DNA of 64,000 bases from Streptomyces bottropensis ATCC 25435 (lineage in GTDB: Bacteria > Actinomycetota > Actinomycetes > Streptomycetales > Streptomycetaceae). The stretch's first letter is position 1. Each line of letters opens with the position of its first letter. The position numbers and the translations under genes are program-made. This document shows, piece by piece, positions 8,445-16,478 of this stretch. Below the pieces are notes generated by a model. The model was not told the DNA's origin. It did not search any database and worked only from the letters and a program-made list of their open reading frames with translations. The stretch is taken from positions 2,013,342 to 2,077,341 of the forward strand of contig NZ_KB911581.1 of the NCBI RefSeq assembly GCF_000383595.1. The letters run 5' to 3'.

Positions 8445-9551
8445 ATGCCTGCACCCGGAGAACTCACATTCGTCGCCCCCCGCGGAGCCAAGAAGCCGCC
8501 GCGGCATCTTGCTGATCTTTCGCCTGTGGAGCGTAAGGAGGCTGTTGCCGCGATCGGGGAGAAGCCGTTTCGCGCCAAGCAGCTCTCGCAGCACTACTTC
8601 GCGCGGTACGCGCACGACCCGGAGCAGTGGACCGACATCCCCGCCGGGGCGCGGGAGAAGCTGCGGGAGGCGTTGCTTCCGGAGCTGATGACGGTCGTGC
8701 GGCATCTGTCGACCGACCAGGAGACCACGCGCAAGACGCTGTGGCGGCTGTTCGACGGGACGCTCGTCGAGTCGGTGCTGATGCGGTACCCGGACCGGGT
8801 GACGATGTGCATCAGTTCGCAGGCCGGGTGCGGGATGAACTGCCCGTTCTGCGCCACCGGGCAGGCGGGTCTGGACCGGAACCTGTCCACCGCCGAGATC
8901 GTCCATCAGATCGTCGACGGGATGCGGGCGCTGCGGGACGGAGAGATCCCGGGTGGGCCCGCGCGGCTCTCCAACATCGTCTTCATGGGGATGGGCGAGC
9001 CGCTCGCCAACTACAACCGGGTCGTCGGCGCCGTTCGCCGGCTCACCGACCCGGAGCCGGACGGGCTGGGGCTGTCGCAGCGCGGCATCACGGTGTCGAC
9101 GGTCGGGCTGGTGCCCGCCATCCACCGGTTCGCCGACGAGGGGTTCAAGTGCCGGCTCGCCATCTCCCTGCACGCGCCGGACGACGAACTGCGCGACACC
9201 CTCGTCCCCGTGAACACGCGGTGGAAGGTGCGTGAGGTCCTCGACGCCGGGTGGGAGTACGCGGCCAGGTCCGGGCGCCGGCTGTCCATCGAGTACGCGC
9301 TGATCCGGGACATCAACGACCAGGCGTGGCGCGGTGACCGGCTGGGCCGGCTGCTCAAGGGCAAGCCGGTGCACGTGAACCTGATTCCGCTGAACCCCAC
9401 TCCGGGGTCCAAGTGGACCGCCTCCCGGCCCGAGGACGAGAAGGCGTTCGTCGAGGCCATCGCCTCCCACGGGGTGCCGGTGACCGTCCGGGACACCCGG
9501 GGGCAGGAGATCGACGGGGCGTGCGGACAGCTGGCGGCCACCGAGAGGTGA
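8445..9551 (+). CDS. rlmN: 23S rRNA (adenine-C2) / tRNA dual-specificity methyltransferase RlmN
   Basis: RlmN is a radical-SAM enzyme that methylates C2 of A2503 in 23S rRNA and A37 of some tRNAs. The CGMNCPFC motif supplies the three Cys (CxxxCxxC) of the 4Fe-4S cluster, followed by [10 protein letters not shown]. Further family blocks are [20 protein letters not shown], the methyl-carrying Cys region ([12 protein letters not shown]) and [13 protein letters not shown]. The ATG at 8445 gives 368 residues, the normal size. The frame extends upstream to 8322 but that part is not conserved in character. Confidence 0.96.
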   Translation: MPAPGELTFVAPRGAKKPPRHLADLSPVERKEAVAAIGEKPFRAKQLSQHYFARYAHDPEQWTDIPAGAREKLREALLPELMTVVRHLSTDQETTRKTLWRLFDGTLVESVLMRYPDRVTMCISSQAGCGMNCPFCATGQAGLDRNLSTAEIVHQIVDGMRALRDGEIPGGPARLSNIVFMGMGEPLANYNRVVGAVRRLTDPEPDGLGLSQRGITVSTVGLVPAIHRFADEGFKCRLAISLHAPDDELRDTLVPVNTRWKVREVLDAGWEYAARSGRRLSIEYALIRDINDQAWRGDRLGRLLKGKPVHVNLIPLNPTPGSKWTASRPEDEKAFVEAIASHGVPVTVRDTRGQEIDGACGQLAATER

Positions 9552-9669
9552 GGGACCGGGACGGAGACCCCGACCGGGGCCAGGAGCGAGCAGGAGCAGC
9601 TCGTGGCCACCGGCGGGAGTCGGAATCCGGCCACGGGGTACGCTGACCCCCGTACACACATCTTCATAT

Positions 9670-9763
9670 TCCGACAGGGGAGCGCCACAGCGCTGAGAGT
9701 GCGGCAAGCGGGCCGCAGACCCTCTGAACCTCGCCCAGGTCATTCTGGGTAGGAAGTTCGGTC
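9670..9763 (+). promoter_or_regulatory. TPP (thiamine pyrophosphate) riboswitch
   Basis: The aptamer's conserved elements appear in order: CAGGGGAGC at 9674-9682, the THI box CTGAGAGTGCGG, then CCGCAGACCCTCTGAACC, and GGTCATTCTGGGTAGGAAG. The ends can pair (CCGA with TCGG) to close P1. It lies about 100 bases upstream of the thiB-thiP-thiQ operon, and TPP riboswitches are known to switch off thiamine synthesis and transport genes when TPP is high. This sets the substrate class of the importer. Confidence 0.95.
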
Positions 9764-9780
9764 TTCACTCAAGCTGTTGC

Positions 9781-9827
9781 GCCCTGCCCGGGTGCCTTCG
9801 CCAGTTCCGGAGGCACCCGGGCAGGGC
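9781..9827 (+). terminator. Expression-platform hairpin between riboswitch and thiB
   Basis: A perfect 17-bp stem: the arm at 9781-9797 (GCCCTGCCCGGGTGCCT) pairs with 9811-9827 around a 13-base loop. It starts 18 bases after the aptamer and ends before the thiB ribosome binding site (AGGAGGAA at about 9850). The placement suggests TPP-controlled transcription termination. It has only a pyrimidine-rich tail (GTCTCTTCCT), not a clean U-tract. Confidence 0.65.
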
Positions 9828-9861
9828 CGCGTCTCTTCCTGGTCACTCCAGGAGGAATCCA

Positions 9862-10938
9862 GTGCACATCAGAACGTTCGTCGCCGCGGCCGTCGGCCTC
9901 GGGCTCGTCACGCTGTCCGCATGCGGCTCCTCGTCCGACGACACCGGATCGGGCGGCTCCAGGACCGTCACGCTCGTCAGCCACGGCTCCTTCGCCTACT
10001 CCAAGGACGTGTTGAAGGCGTTCGAGAAGGAGTCCGGGTACAAGGTCAAGGTCCTCAAGAGCGGGGACGCGGGGCAGGCCGTCAACCAGGCGATCCTCAC
10101 CAAGGACAACCCGCAGGGCGACGTCTTCTTCGGCGTCGACAACACGCTGCTCTCCCGCGCGCTCGACAACGGCCTCTTCCAGCCGTACGAGGCGAAGGGA
10201 CTCCACAAGGTCGGCGCCGCGTACCAGCTGGACAAGGCCGAGCACCGGGTCACGCCCATCGACTCCGGTGACATCTGCGTCAACTACGACAAGGCGTACT
10301 TCAGCGAGAAGAAGATCGAGCCGCCGACGTCGTTCGACGATCTGATCAAGCCCGAGTACAAGGATCTCCTCGTCACCGAGAACGCCTCCACGTCCTCGCC
10401 CGGGCTCGGCTTCGTCCTCGGTACGGCCGCCCGGTACGGGGACGACGGCTGGGAGGGCTACTGGGAGAAGCTCAAGGCCAACGGCGTGAAGGTCGTCGAC
10501 GGCTGGGAGCAGGCGTACTACCAGGAGTTCTCCGGGTCGACGGACGGCAGGAAGGCCGGCGGCGACCGGCCGCTCGTGGTGTCGTACGCGTCCTCGCCGC
10601 CCGCCGAGGTCGTCTACGCGGACCCGCGGCCGAAGACCGCGCCGACCGGGGTCGCCGAGGGCACCTGCTTCCGGCAGATCGAGTTCGCGGGGCTGCTGAG
10701 CAACGCGCAGAACGCCGAGGGCGGCAAGGCGCTGATCGACTTCCTGATCTCGAAGAGGTTCCAGGAGGACATGCCGCTCAACATGTTCGTGTACCCGGTG
10801 GTCGAAGGCGCCTCCGTGCCCGCCGAGTTCACCGAGTACGGACCCGCGGCGAAGGACCCCGAGACCATGGCGCCGAAGAAGATCGCCGAGAACCGTGACC
10901 AGTGGGTCAAGTCGTGGACCTCGCTCGTACTGAAGTAG
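9862..10938 (+). CDS. thiB: Thiamine ABC transporter substrate-binding lipoprotein
   Basis: A 358-residue extracellular binding protein with a lipoprotein signal (LSACGSS, lipidated Cys21). The mature part resembles ThiB/TbpA: SHGSFAYSKDVLKAFEKESG, GDAGQAVNQAILTKDNPQGD, VFFGVDNTLLSRALDNGLF. GTG at 9862 follows a strong AGGAGGAA. The TPP riboswitch and the overlapping permease and ATPase genes support a thiamine or thiamine-precursor importer. Exact ligand (thiamine, TPP or a pyrimidine precursor) is not determined by sequence. Confidence 0.9.
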   Translation: MHIRTFVAAAVGLGLVTLSACGSSSDDTGSGGSRTVTLVSHGSFAYSKDVLKAFEKESGYKVKVLKSGDAGQAVNQAILTKDNPQGDVFFGVDNTLLSRALDNGLFQPYEAKGLHKVGAAYQLDKAEHRVTPIDSGDICVNYDKAYFSEKKIEPPTSFDDLIKPEYKDLLVTENASTSSPGLGFVLGTAARYGDDGWEGYWEKLKANGVKVVDGWEQAYYQEFSGSTDGRKAGGDRPLVVSYASSPPAEVVYADPRPKTAPTGVAEGTCFRQIEFAGLLSNAQNAEGGKALIDFLISKRFQEDMPLNMFVYPVVEGASVPAEFTEYGPAAKDPETMAPKKIAENRDQWVKSWTSLVLK

Positions 10939-12641
10939 CGAAGACGGCGGCCGGGACCGCGCCGCGCGGACCCCGTCGGTCGGGGAACGCGGCGCGGCTC
11001 GGGCTCATGGCGCTGCCGGTCGCGTTCTTCGGGGTGTTCTTCGCCCACCCCGTCGCCGCGATCGTGGTGCGCGGGCTGAAGGACGGCGGGACCTGGGACC
11101 CGGGGCGGATCGGGGAGGTGCTGGGGGACGCCGGGATCCGGCACGTGCTGTGGTTCACCACCTGGCAGGCGTTCGTCTCGACCGCGCTCACGCTGCTGAT
11201 CGCACTCCCCGGCGCGTATGTGTTCGCACGCTTCGATTTCCGGGGCAAGGACCTGCTGCGGGCGGTCGTGACCGTGCCGTTCGTGCTGCCGACCGTGGTC
11301 GTCGGCACGGCCTTCCTGGCCCTGGTGGGGCGTGGCGGGCTGCTCGACGAGGTGTGGGGCGTACGGCTGGACACCACGGTCTGGGCCATCCTCCTCGCGC
11401 ATGTGTTCTTCAACTACGCGGTGGTCGTACGGACCGTGGGCGGGCTGTGGGCGCAGCTCGACCCCCGGCAGGAGGAGGCCGCGCGGATGCTCGGGGCGTC
11501 GCCCCTGGCCGCATGGCGGAAGGTGACGCTCCCGGCGCTCGCGCCCGCCGTGGCCGCCGCCGCCCTGATGGTCTTCCTCTTCACCTTCACCTCGTTCGGG
11601 GTGGTGCAGATCCTCGGCGGGCCGACCTTCTCGACGCTGGAGGTGGAGATCTACCGGCAGACCTCGGAGATCTTCGACCTGTCGGCGGCCGCCGTGCTCA
11701 CACTCGTGCAGTTCGCCGCCGTCGGGTTGATCCTCGCCGTGCACGCGTGGACCGTACGGCGGCGGGAGACCGCGCTGCGGCTGGTGGACGCCTCGCTCAC
11801 GGCCCGGCGGCCGCGCGGAGCCGGGCAGTGGGCGCTGCTGGGCGGGGTGCTCGTCACCGTCGTCGTGCTGATCCTGCTGCCGTTGAGCGTGTTGGTGCAG
11901 AGGTCGCTCGACGCGCCCGGATTCGGCTACTACAAGGCGTTGACCAGCGACGACGGCGGGATCTTCCTGGTGGCGCCGATCGAGGCGGTGGGCAACTCGC
12001 TCCTGTACGCGCTCGCCGCGACCGGCATCGCCCTGCTGGTCGGCGGGCTCGCCGCCGCCGCGCTCACCCTCCCCGGCTCCCGGCGCCGTCCGCACGGGGG
12101 GACCCCCACGGCCGGCCGCCTCGTCCGGGGCTTCGACGCGCTGCTCATGCTGCCGCTCGGGGTGTCCGCGGTGACCGTCGGCTTCGGGTTCCTGATCGCG
12201 CTGGACGAGCCGCCGCTGGACCTGCGGTCGTCCTGGATCCTGGTGCCGCTCGCCCAGGCCCTGGTGGGCGTCCCCTTCGTCGTACGGACCATGCTGCCCG
12301 TGCTGCGGGCGGTGGACGAACGGCTGCGGGAGGCGGCGGCCGTGCTCGGGGCGTCGCCGTGGCGGGTGTGGCGCGAGGTCGACCTGCCGCTGGTGCGGCG
12401 GGCTCTGCTGATCGCGGCCGGCTTCGCCTTCGCCGTCTCGCTCGGGGAGTTCGGGGCGACCGTGTTCATCGCGCGCGCCGACAACCCCACGCTCCCGGTG
12501 GCCGTGGCACGGCTGCTCGGCCGGCCCGGTGACCTCAACTACGGTCAGGCGATGGCCCTTTCGACGATTCTGATGGTGGTGTGCGCGGTGGCCCTGCTGG
12601 TGCTGGAGCGCCTGCGTACCGATCGCACGGGGGAGTTCTGA
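10914..12641 (+). CDS. thiP: Thiamine ABC transporter permease, two fused permease halves
   Basis: About 575 residues with two ABC-permease units in one chain, as in ThiP. Each half carries an EAA loop: EEAARMLGASPLAAWRKVTLP in the first and EAAAVLGASPWRVWREVDLP in the second. Around twelve hydrophobic segments are apparent. GTG codons at 10902 and 10914 both overlap the end of thiB and neither has a clear ribosome binding site; translation is probably coupled. I chose 10914 arbitrarily between the two. The stop overlaps the thiQ ATG by one base. Confidence 0.88.
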   Translation: MDLARTEVAKTAAGTAPRGPRRSGNAARLGLMALPVAFFGVFFAHPVAAIVVRGLKDGGTWDPGRIGEVLGDAGIRHVLWFTTWQAFVSTALTLLIALPGAYVFARFDFRGKDLLRAVVTVPFVLPTVVVGTAFLALVGRGGLLDEVWGVRLDTTVWAILLAHVFFNYAVVVRTVGGLWAQLDPRQEEAARMLGASPLAAWRKVTLPALAPAVAAAALMVFLFTFTSFGVVQILGGPTFSTLEVEIYRQTSEIFDLSAAAVLTLVQFAAVGLILAVHAWTVRRRETALRLVDASLTARRPRGAGQWALLGGVLVTVVVLILLPLSVLVQRSLDAPGFGYYKALTSDDGGIFLVAPIEAVGNSLLYALAATGIALLVGGLAAAALTLPGSRRRPHGGTPTAGRLVRGFDALLMLPLGVSAVTVGFGFLIALDEPPLDLRSSWILVPLAQALVGVPFVVRTMLPVLRAVDERLREAAAVLGASPWRVWREVDLPLVRRALLIAAGFAFAVSLGEFGATVFIARADNPTLPVAVARLLGRPGDLNYGQAMALSTILMVVCAVALLVLERLRTDRTGEF

Positions 12642-13675
12642 TGTTGCTCGGGCTTGAGGGCGCGACCGTACGGTTCGACGGGCGGCCCGTGCTCGACGCG
12701 GTCGATCTGGAGGTCGCCGAGCACGAGATCGTGTGTGTGCTGGGGCCCAGCGGCAGCGGCAAGTCGACGCTGCTGCGGGTGGTCGCCGGGCTGCAACCAC
12801 TCGACGGCGGGCGGGTGCTGCTGGCCGGGAACGACCAGGCGGGTGTGCCCGCGCACAAGCGGGGTGTCGGTCTGATGTTCCAGGACCATCAGCTCTTCCC
12901 GCAGCGCGACGTCGCCGGGAACGTCGCCTTCGGTCCCCGGATGCATGGCGCGGCGAAAAGCGAACGGGCGCTACGGGTACGGGAGTTGCTGGAGCTGGTC
13001 GGGCTGCCCGGAGCGGCCCGGCGGCCGGTCGGGGAGCTGTCCGGCGGTGAGCAGCAGCGGGTCGCGCTGGCCCGGGCCCTCGCCCCGCACCCCCGGCTGC
13101 TGATGCTCGACGAGCCCCTCGGCCAGCTGGACCGCTCGCTGCGGGAGCGGTTGGTCGTCGAACTGCGGCAGCTGTTCGCGGAGTTGGGCACGACCGTGCT
13201 GGCGGTCACGCACGACCAGGGTGAGGCGTTCGCGCTGGCCGACCGGGTCGTGGTGATGCGGGACGGACGGATCGCCCAGTCCGGCACGCCTCTCGACGTG
13301 TGGCAGCGGCCGGCCGACGAGTTCGTGGCCCGTTTCCTCGGCTTCGACAACGTGGTCGAGGCGACCGTGACCGGGGCGGCCGCGGACACGGCGTGGGGCA
13401 AGGTGCCGGTGCCGGAGGGCTCGCCGCAGGGGGCGTGCACGCTGCTCGTGCGGCCCGCCGGGGTGCGCCTGGTCGACGCGGCGGTCGGTCTGCGCTGCAC
13501 CGTCACCGCGCGCACCTTCCGGGGCACCCATGTCGCCGTGCACCTCCAGCCCGAGGGCGCGCCGCGCCTGGAGGCGGCGTGCGCGCTGCGGGACGCGCCG
13601 GAGCCCGGGGAGCGGGTGGGCGTGAGCTTCGACGCGACCGAGATCGTCCTGCTGGGGGCCGGCCCGGCCGCGTAG
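12641..13675 (+). CDS. thiQ: Thiamine ABC transporter ATP-binding protein
   Basis: A 344-residue importer ATPase. Walker A is GPSGSGKST (about residues 35-43), the Q-loop lies in MFQDHQLF, the signature is LSGGEQQR, Walker B is LLMLDEPLGQLD and the switch His is in AVTHDQGEAFALADR. The ~110-residue C-terminal extension (TOBE-like regulatory domain) makes it longer than E. coli ThiQ and more like MalK/PotA-type ATPases. It ends the riboswitch-controlled operon and is followed by a strong bidirectional terminator. Confidence 0.9.
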   Translation: MLLGLEGATVRFDGRPVLDAVDLEVAEHEIVCVLGPSGSGKSTLLRVVAGLQPLDGGRVLLAGNDQAGVPAHKRGVGLMFQDHQLFPQRDVAGNVAFGPRMHGAAKSERALRVRELLELVGLPGAARRPVGELSGGEQQRVALARALAPHPRLLMLDEPLGQLDRSLRERLVVELRQLFAELGTTVLAVTHDQGEAFALADRVVVMRDGRIAQSGTPLDVWQRPADEFVARFLGFDNVVEATVTGAAADTAWGKVPVPEGSPQGACTLLVRPAGVRLVDAAVGLRCTVTARTFRGTHVAVHLQPEGAPRLEAACALRDAPEPGERVGVSFDATEIVLLGAGPAA

Positions 13676-13710
13676 GCAGGCGCTGCGGCGATGCGGGGGA
13701 GAACGAGCGT

Positions 13711-13745
13711 GTGGCCCGTGCCCCTCCGAGAGGGGCACGGGCCAC
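13711..13745. terminator. Bidirectional terminator between thiQ and the convergent sortase-substrate gene
   Basis: GTGGCCCGTGCCCCTC (13711-13726) pairs perfectly with GAGGGGCACGGGCCAC (13730-13745) around a 3-base loop. The 16-bp stem sits between converging genes 36 bases after the thiQ stop. Confidence 0.85.
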
Positions 13746-13764
13746 AGCTCTGACAAGCGTCTGA

Positions 13765-14523
13765 TCAGCGTGTGGAGGCCCCACGCCGCCGCATGCTGTA
13801 GTACACGGCACCGGCGCCGAGGGCGACCAGGGCCGCCGCGGCACCGGCGATCGGGCCGGTGTTCGGGTCACTGCCGGTCTCGGCGAGGTTGGAGTCGCCG
13901 CCGGTCTCGGTGAGGCTGGAATCGCCCTCGGGGGAGGGGGCGTTGTTGTCGTTCGAGCCGACGGGGGTGGTGCCCTCGGACGCGGACGGCGTGGGGGACG
14001 TCCTGGTCTCGGAGGGCTCGTCCTCGCCCTTGCCCTTGCCGTTGCCCTTGTCCTCACCCTTGCCCTTGCCGTCCGAGGGCTTCTCCGGGCCCTTGGAGGC
14101 GGCCGGCGGGGTGTCCGTCTTGGTCCCGCAGGCCTTGGCGGGGGCGATCAGGTTCGGCTTGATGTCGTCGTCGACGTAGTTCTCCGCCGTGACGTGGATG
14201 CGGTACTCGGCCTTCGGCTCCCAGTCCTCCTCGAAGGTGATGGTGACACCGTCGGCGGTGGAGTCCGTGATCGTCCTGCTGCCGACCTGACGCAGGTCGG
14301 CCCCGTTGTTCTCCAGATAGACGGTGACCTCGGCCTCGACGCCCAGGGGGTCCACGTCGGTCACGCGGATGACGCCCTTGTCACCGTCGCACTCGGCGAC
14401 GGCGGAGAAGTCCTTGATGCTGCAGGCCATGGCGTTGCCGGCGGCGCCGAACACGAGTGCGGCGGACGCGACGGCAACACCGACATAGCGCGAAGTCCGC
14501 GCGGTACGGAGAGATATGGACAC
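13765..14523 (-). CDS. LAETG-motif sortase-anchored cell-surface protein
   Basis: A 252-residue wall-anchored protein of unknown function. It has a Sec signal peptide (residues ~1-33, ending near GNAMACS), a ~110-residue folded extracellular domain with three Cys, then a long Gly/Lys/Glu/Pro/Ser/Thr linker. The C-terminal sorting signal is LAETG, a hydrophobic stretch (IAGAAAALVALGAGAVYY) and a basic tail (RRRGASTR). LAxTG is the motif read by streptomycete class E sortases. A second similar motif, LTETG, lies about ten residues before it. The gene is monocistronic. Confidence 0.85.
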   Translation of the reverse strand: MSISLRTARTSRYVGVAVASAALVFGAAGNAMACSIKDFSAVAECDGDKGVIRVTDVDPLGVEAEVTVYLENNGADLRQVGSRTITDSTADGVTITFEEDWEPKAEYRIHVTAENYVDDDIKPNLIAPAKACGTKTDTPPAASKGPEKPSDGKGKGEDKGNGKGKGEDEPSETRTSPTPSASEGTTPVGSNDNNAPSPEGDSSLTETGGDSNLAETGSDPNTGPIAGAAAALVALGAGAVYYSMRRRGASTR

Positions 14524-14716
14524 TTTTGCCCTTCACGGGGAGCACAGGGGAGTGGGGGTGACGGAGGGCCGCCGGAGGGGCGGCTTCCCCATGTGCCTCA
14601 CAGGTTTATAAGCGCGCCGTAAGGACTGTCAATCCGAAGAACTGTTTGAGCGGCCCGCTGTGCCCGCTGACCGGCCCTCCGCGGGGTTGACGCGGGGTCA
14701 AAGGTCCCCGCGCGTC

Positions 14717-15841
14717 TCACCCCCCGAGACGCGCCAGAGCCTCCGGGGCCTCCTCGATCCGGTCCACCAGCGCGATCCGGGTCTCCATCGAGCGCCCCTG
14801 GGCCAGCGACCGGAGCAGCGGCCAGGCCGGCAGCCTCTCGGTCCAGTGGGCGCGGTCGACGAGGACCATGGGGGTCGGTTCGCCGCGCGACTCGTAGTAG
14901 TTGGGGGTCGCGTTGTCGAAGATCTCCTGGAGGGTTCCGGCGGCGCCCGGAAGGAAGACTATGCCGCTGTTCGAGCGGCCGAGGAGGCCGTCCTCACGGG
15001 TGGCGTTGGCGAAGTACTTGGCGATGTGCGAGGCGAACGGGTTCGGCGGCTCGTGGCCGTAGAACCAGGTGGGGATGCCGACGGAGGTGCCGCCCCTCGG
15101 CCAGTGGGCGCGCACCTCGAAGGCGGCGCTCGCCCACTCGGTGATCGAGGGCGTGAACGTCGGTGCCTTCGCCAGGAGTCGCAGCGACTCGGCGAGCATC
15201 CCGTCGTCGTACGGGGCCGCGTAGGCGCCCAGGTTCGCCGCCTCCATGGCGCCCGGACCGCCGCCGGTGGCGACGATGAGACCCGAGCGGGCCAGGGTGC
15301 GGCCGAGGCGGGCGGCGCCCTCGTACGCCTCGGTGCCGCGGGCCATCGCGTGGCCGCCCATCACGCCCACCACCCGGGCGCCGGAGAGGAGTTCGTCGAG
15401 GGCGTCCGAGACGGAGTCGTCGTGGACGGCGCGCAGCAGGGAGGCGTAGACGTCCCGGTCGGCCTTGGTCCGCTGGAACCAGGCGTACGCGAGGGCGTCG
15501 GGTGTCGCCTCGTAGCCGCCGTCCGACAGGGACGCGAAGAGTTCGTCGGGGGAGTAGAGCAGGCCGCGGTACGGGTCGAAGGGCAGGCCGGGGACGGGCG
15601 GGAAGACCAGAGCGCCGTCCGTGCGGATCTTCGCCGCGGCCTCCTCGCGCATCGGGCAGCCGAGGAAGACGGCTCCGGCCGTGGCGGTGGTGAGCAGTTC
15701 GCGCGTACGGTCCGTCAGGTCGACGGCCTGGACCCGGAATCCGCGGAGGGTGCCACGTGCCGAGACGATCGCGTCGAACTCCTCGATCGTCTCGATCTCG
15801 TGGTCGTCGTGGTGGGCCGCGTGGGCGGGCATCGTCTGCAC
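14717..15841 (-). CDS. LOG-family (TIGR00730-like) Rossmann-fold protein
   Basis: A 374-residue protein of the LOG/lysine-decarboxylase-like superfamily. Some members are cytokinin-activating nucleoside-5'-monophosphate phosphoribohydrolases; many have unknown roles. The nucleotide-binding signature VATGGGPGAMEAANLGAY is clear. The second family motif, usually PGGxGTxxE, appears as PGAAGTLQEIF. It is much longer than plant LOG (~200 residues), with an extra N-terminal ~150 residues holding conserved-looking segments, so it belongs to the long bacterial subgroup. The start could be GTG 15841 or ATG 15832. No pathway is implied by its neighbours. Confidence 0.8.
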   Translation of the reverse strand: MQTMPAHAAHHDDHEIETIEEFDAIVSARGTLRGFRVQAVDLTDRTRELLTTATAGAVFLGCPMREEAAAKIRTDGALVFPPVPGLPFDPYRGLLYSPDELFASLSDGGYEATPDALAYAWFQRTKADRDVYASLLRAVHDDSVSDALDELLSGARVVGVMGGHAMARGTEAYEGAARLGRTLARSGLIVATGGGPGAMEAANLGAYAAPYDDGMLAESLRLLAKAPTFTPSITEWASAAFEVRAHWPRGGTSVGIPTWFYGHEPPNPFASHIAKYFANATREDGLLGRSNSGIVFLPGAAGTLQEIFDNATPNYYESRGEPTPMVLVDRAHWTERLPAWPLLRSLAQGRSMETRIALVDRIEEAPEALARLGG

Positions 15842-15892
15842 CCGCCCATGCTAGGGCGCTCCGCCGGGCGGGGACGGGGCCCCTACGGGGTG

Positions 15893-15957
15893 GGGGCGGC
15901 CGCGGGTGGGCGGTGGTCGCTCACGCCCTTCCCCGCGCCCCTTGCCGCGCGGCTGCC
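15893..15957. repeat. Partial copy of a dispersed GC-rich repeat
   Basis: A segment containing GTGGTCGCTCACGCCCTTCC followed by CCGCGCCCCTT resembles the left arms of the larger elements at 44376-44550 and 53330-53444. It fills the gap just after the VOC-protein gene. It looks like a third, degenerate copy. Confidence 0.45.
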
Positions 15958-16365
15958 TCAGCCCTCGATCGCGGCCGGGTCCATCCAGACGACCTCCCAG
16001 GTGTGGCCGTCGAGGTCGTCGAAGGCGCGGCCGTACATGAAGTCCATCTCCTGGACCTTCTCCGACGCGGTGCCACCGGCCGCGACCGCCTTCTCGACCA
16101 GCTCGTCCACCTTCGCGCGGCTCTCGGCGCTCAGACAGAGCATCACCTCGCTGGTCCTGGTGGCGTCCGCGATCTCCTTCTTGGTGAAGGACGAGTAGAA
16201 CGGCTTGGTGAGCAGCATCGCCACGATGGTGTCGCTGATCACGACGGAGGCCGCGTTCTCGTCGCTGAACTGGGGGTTGAGCGTGTAGCCCAGCTCCGTG
16301 AAGAACTTCTTCGAGGCGTCGAGGTCGTTCACGGGCAGGTTGATGAAGATCATCTGCTGGTACAT
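15958..16365 (-). CDS. VOC-family (glyoxalase/bleomycin-resistance-like) protein
   Basis: A 135-residue protein with the two beta-alpha-beta-beta-beta modules of the vicinal oxygen chelate fold. It starts with QMIFINLPVNDLDASKKFFT and ends with FDDLDGHTWEVVWMD, the usual last strand with the metal-ligand Glu. The similarity is closest to the small PhnB-like/lactoylglutathione-lyase-like set whose substrates are mostly unknown. It stands alone on the minus strand. A specific function cannot be assigned. Confidence 0.85.
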   Translation of the reverse strand: MYQQMIFINLPVNDLDASKKFFTELGYTLNPQFSDENAASVVISDTIVAMLLTKPFYSSFTKKEIADATRTSEVMLCLSAESRAKVDELVEKAVAAGGTASEKVQEMDFMYGRAFDDLDGHTWEVVWMDPAAIEG

Positions 16366-16478
16366 GGCGAGGTCGCTTCCGTCCGTCTCGGTCCGTTCGG
16401 TTCCGGTCCGTTCGAAGGGGTAGACCGGGGCCCCCCATGGAACTCATCGGTGCGCGCGAACTTTTTTCGTACGGGTTT

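Noticed and set aside
10614..12800. 728-codon minus-strand frame opposite thiB-thiP
   Set aside because: Low-complexity His/Arg/Pro/Glu-rich translation, antisense to thiP with its clear EAA loops.
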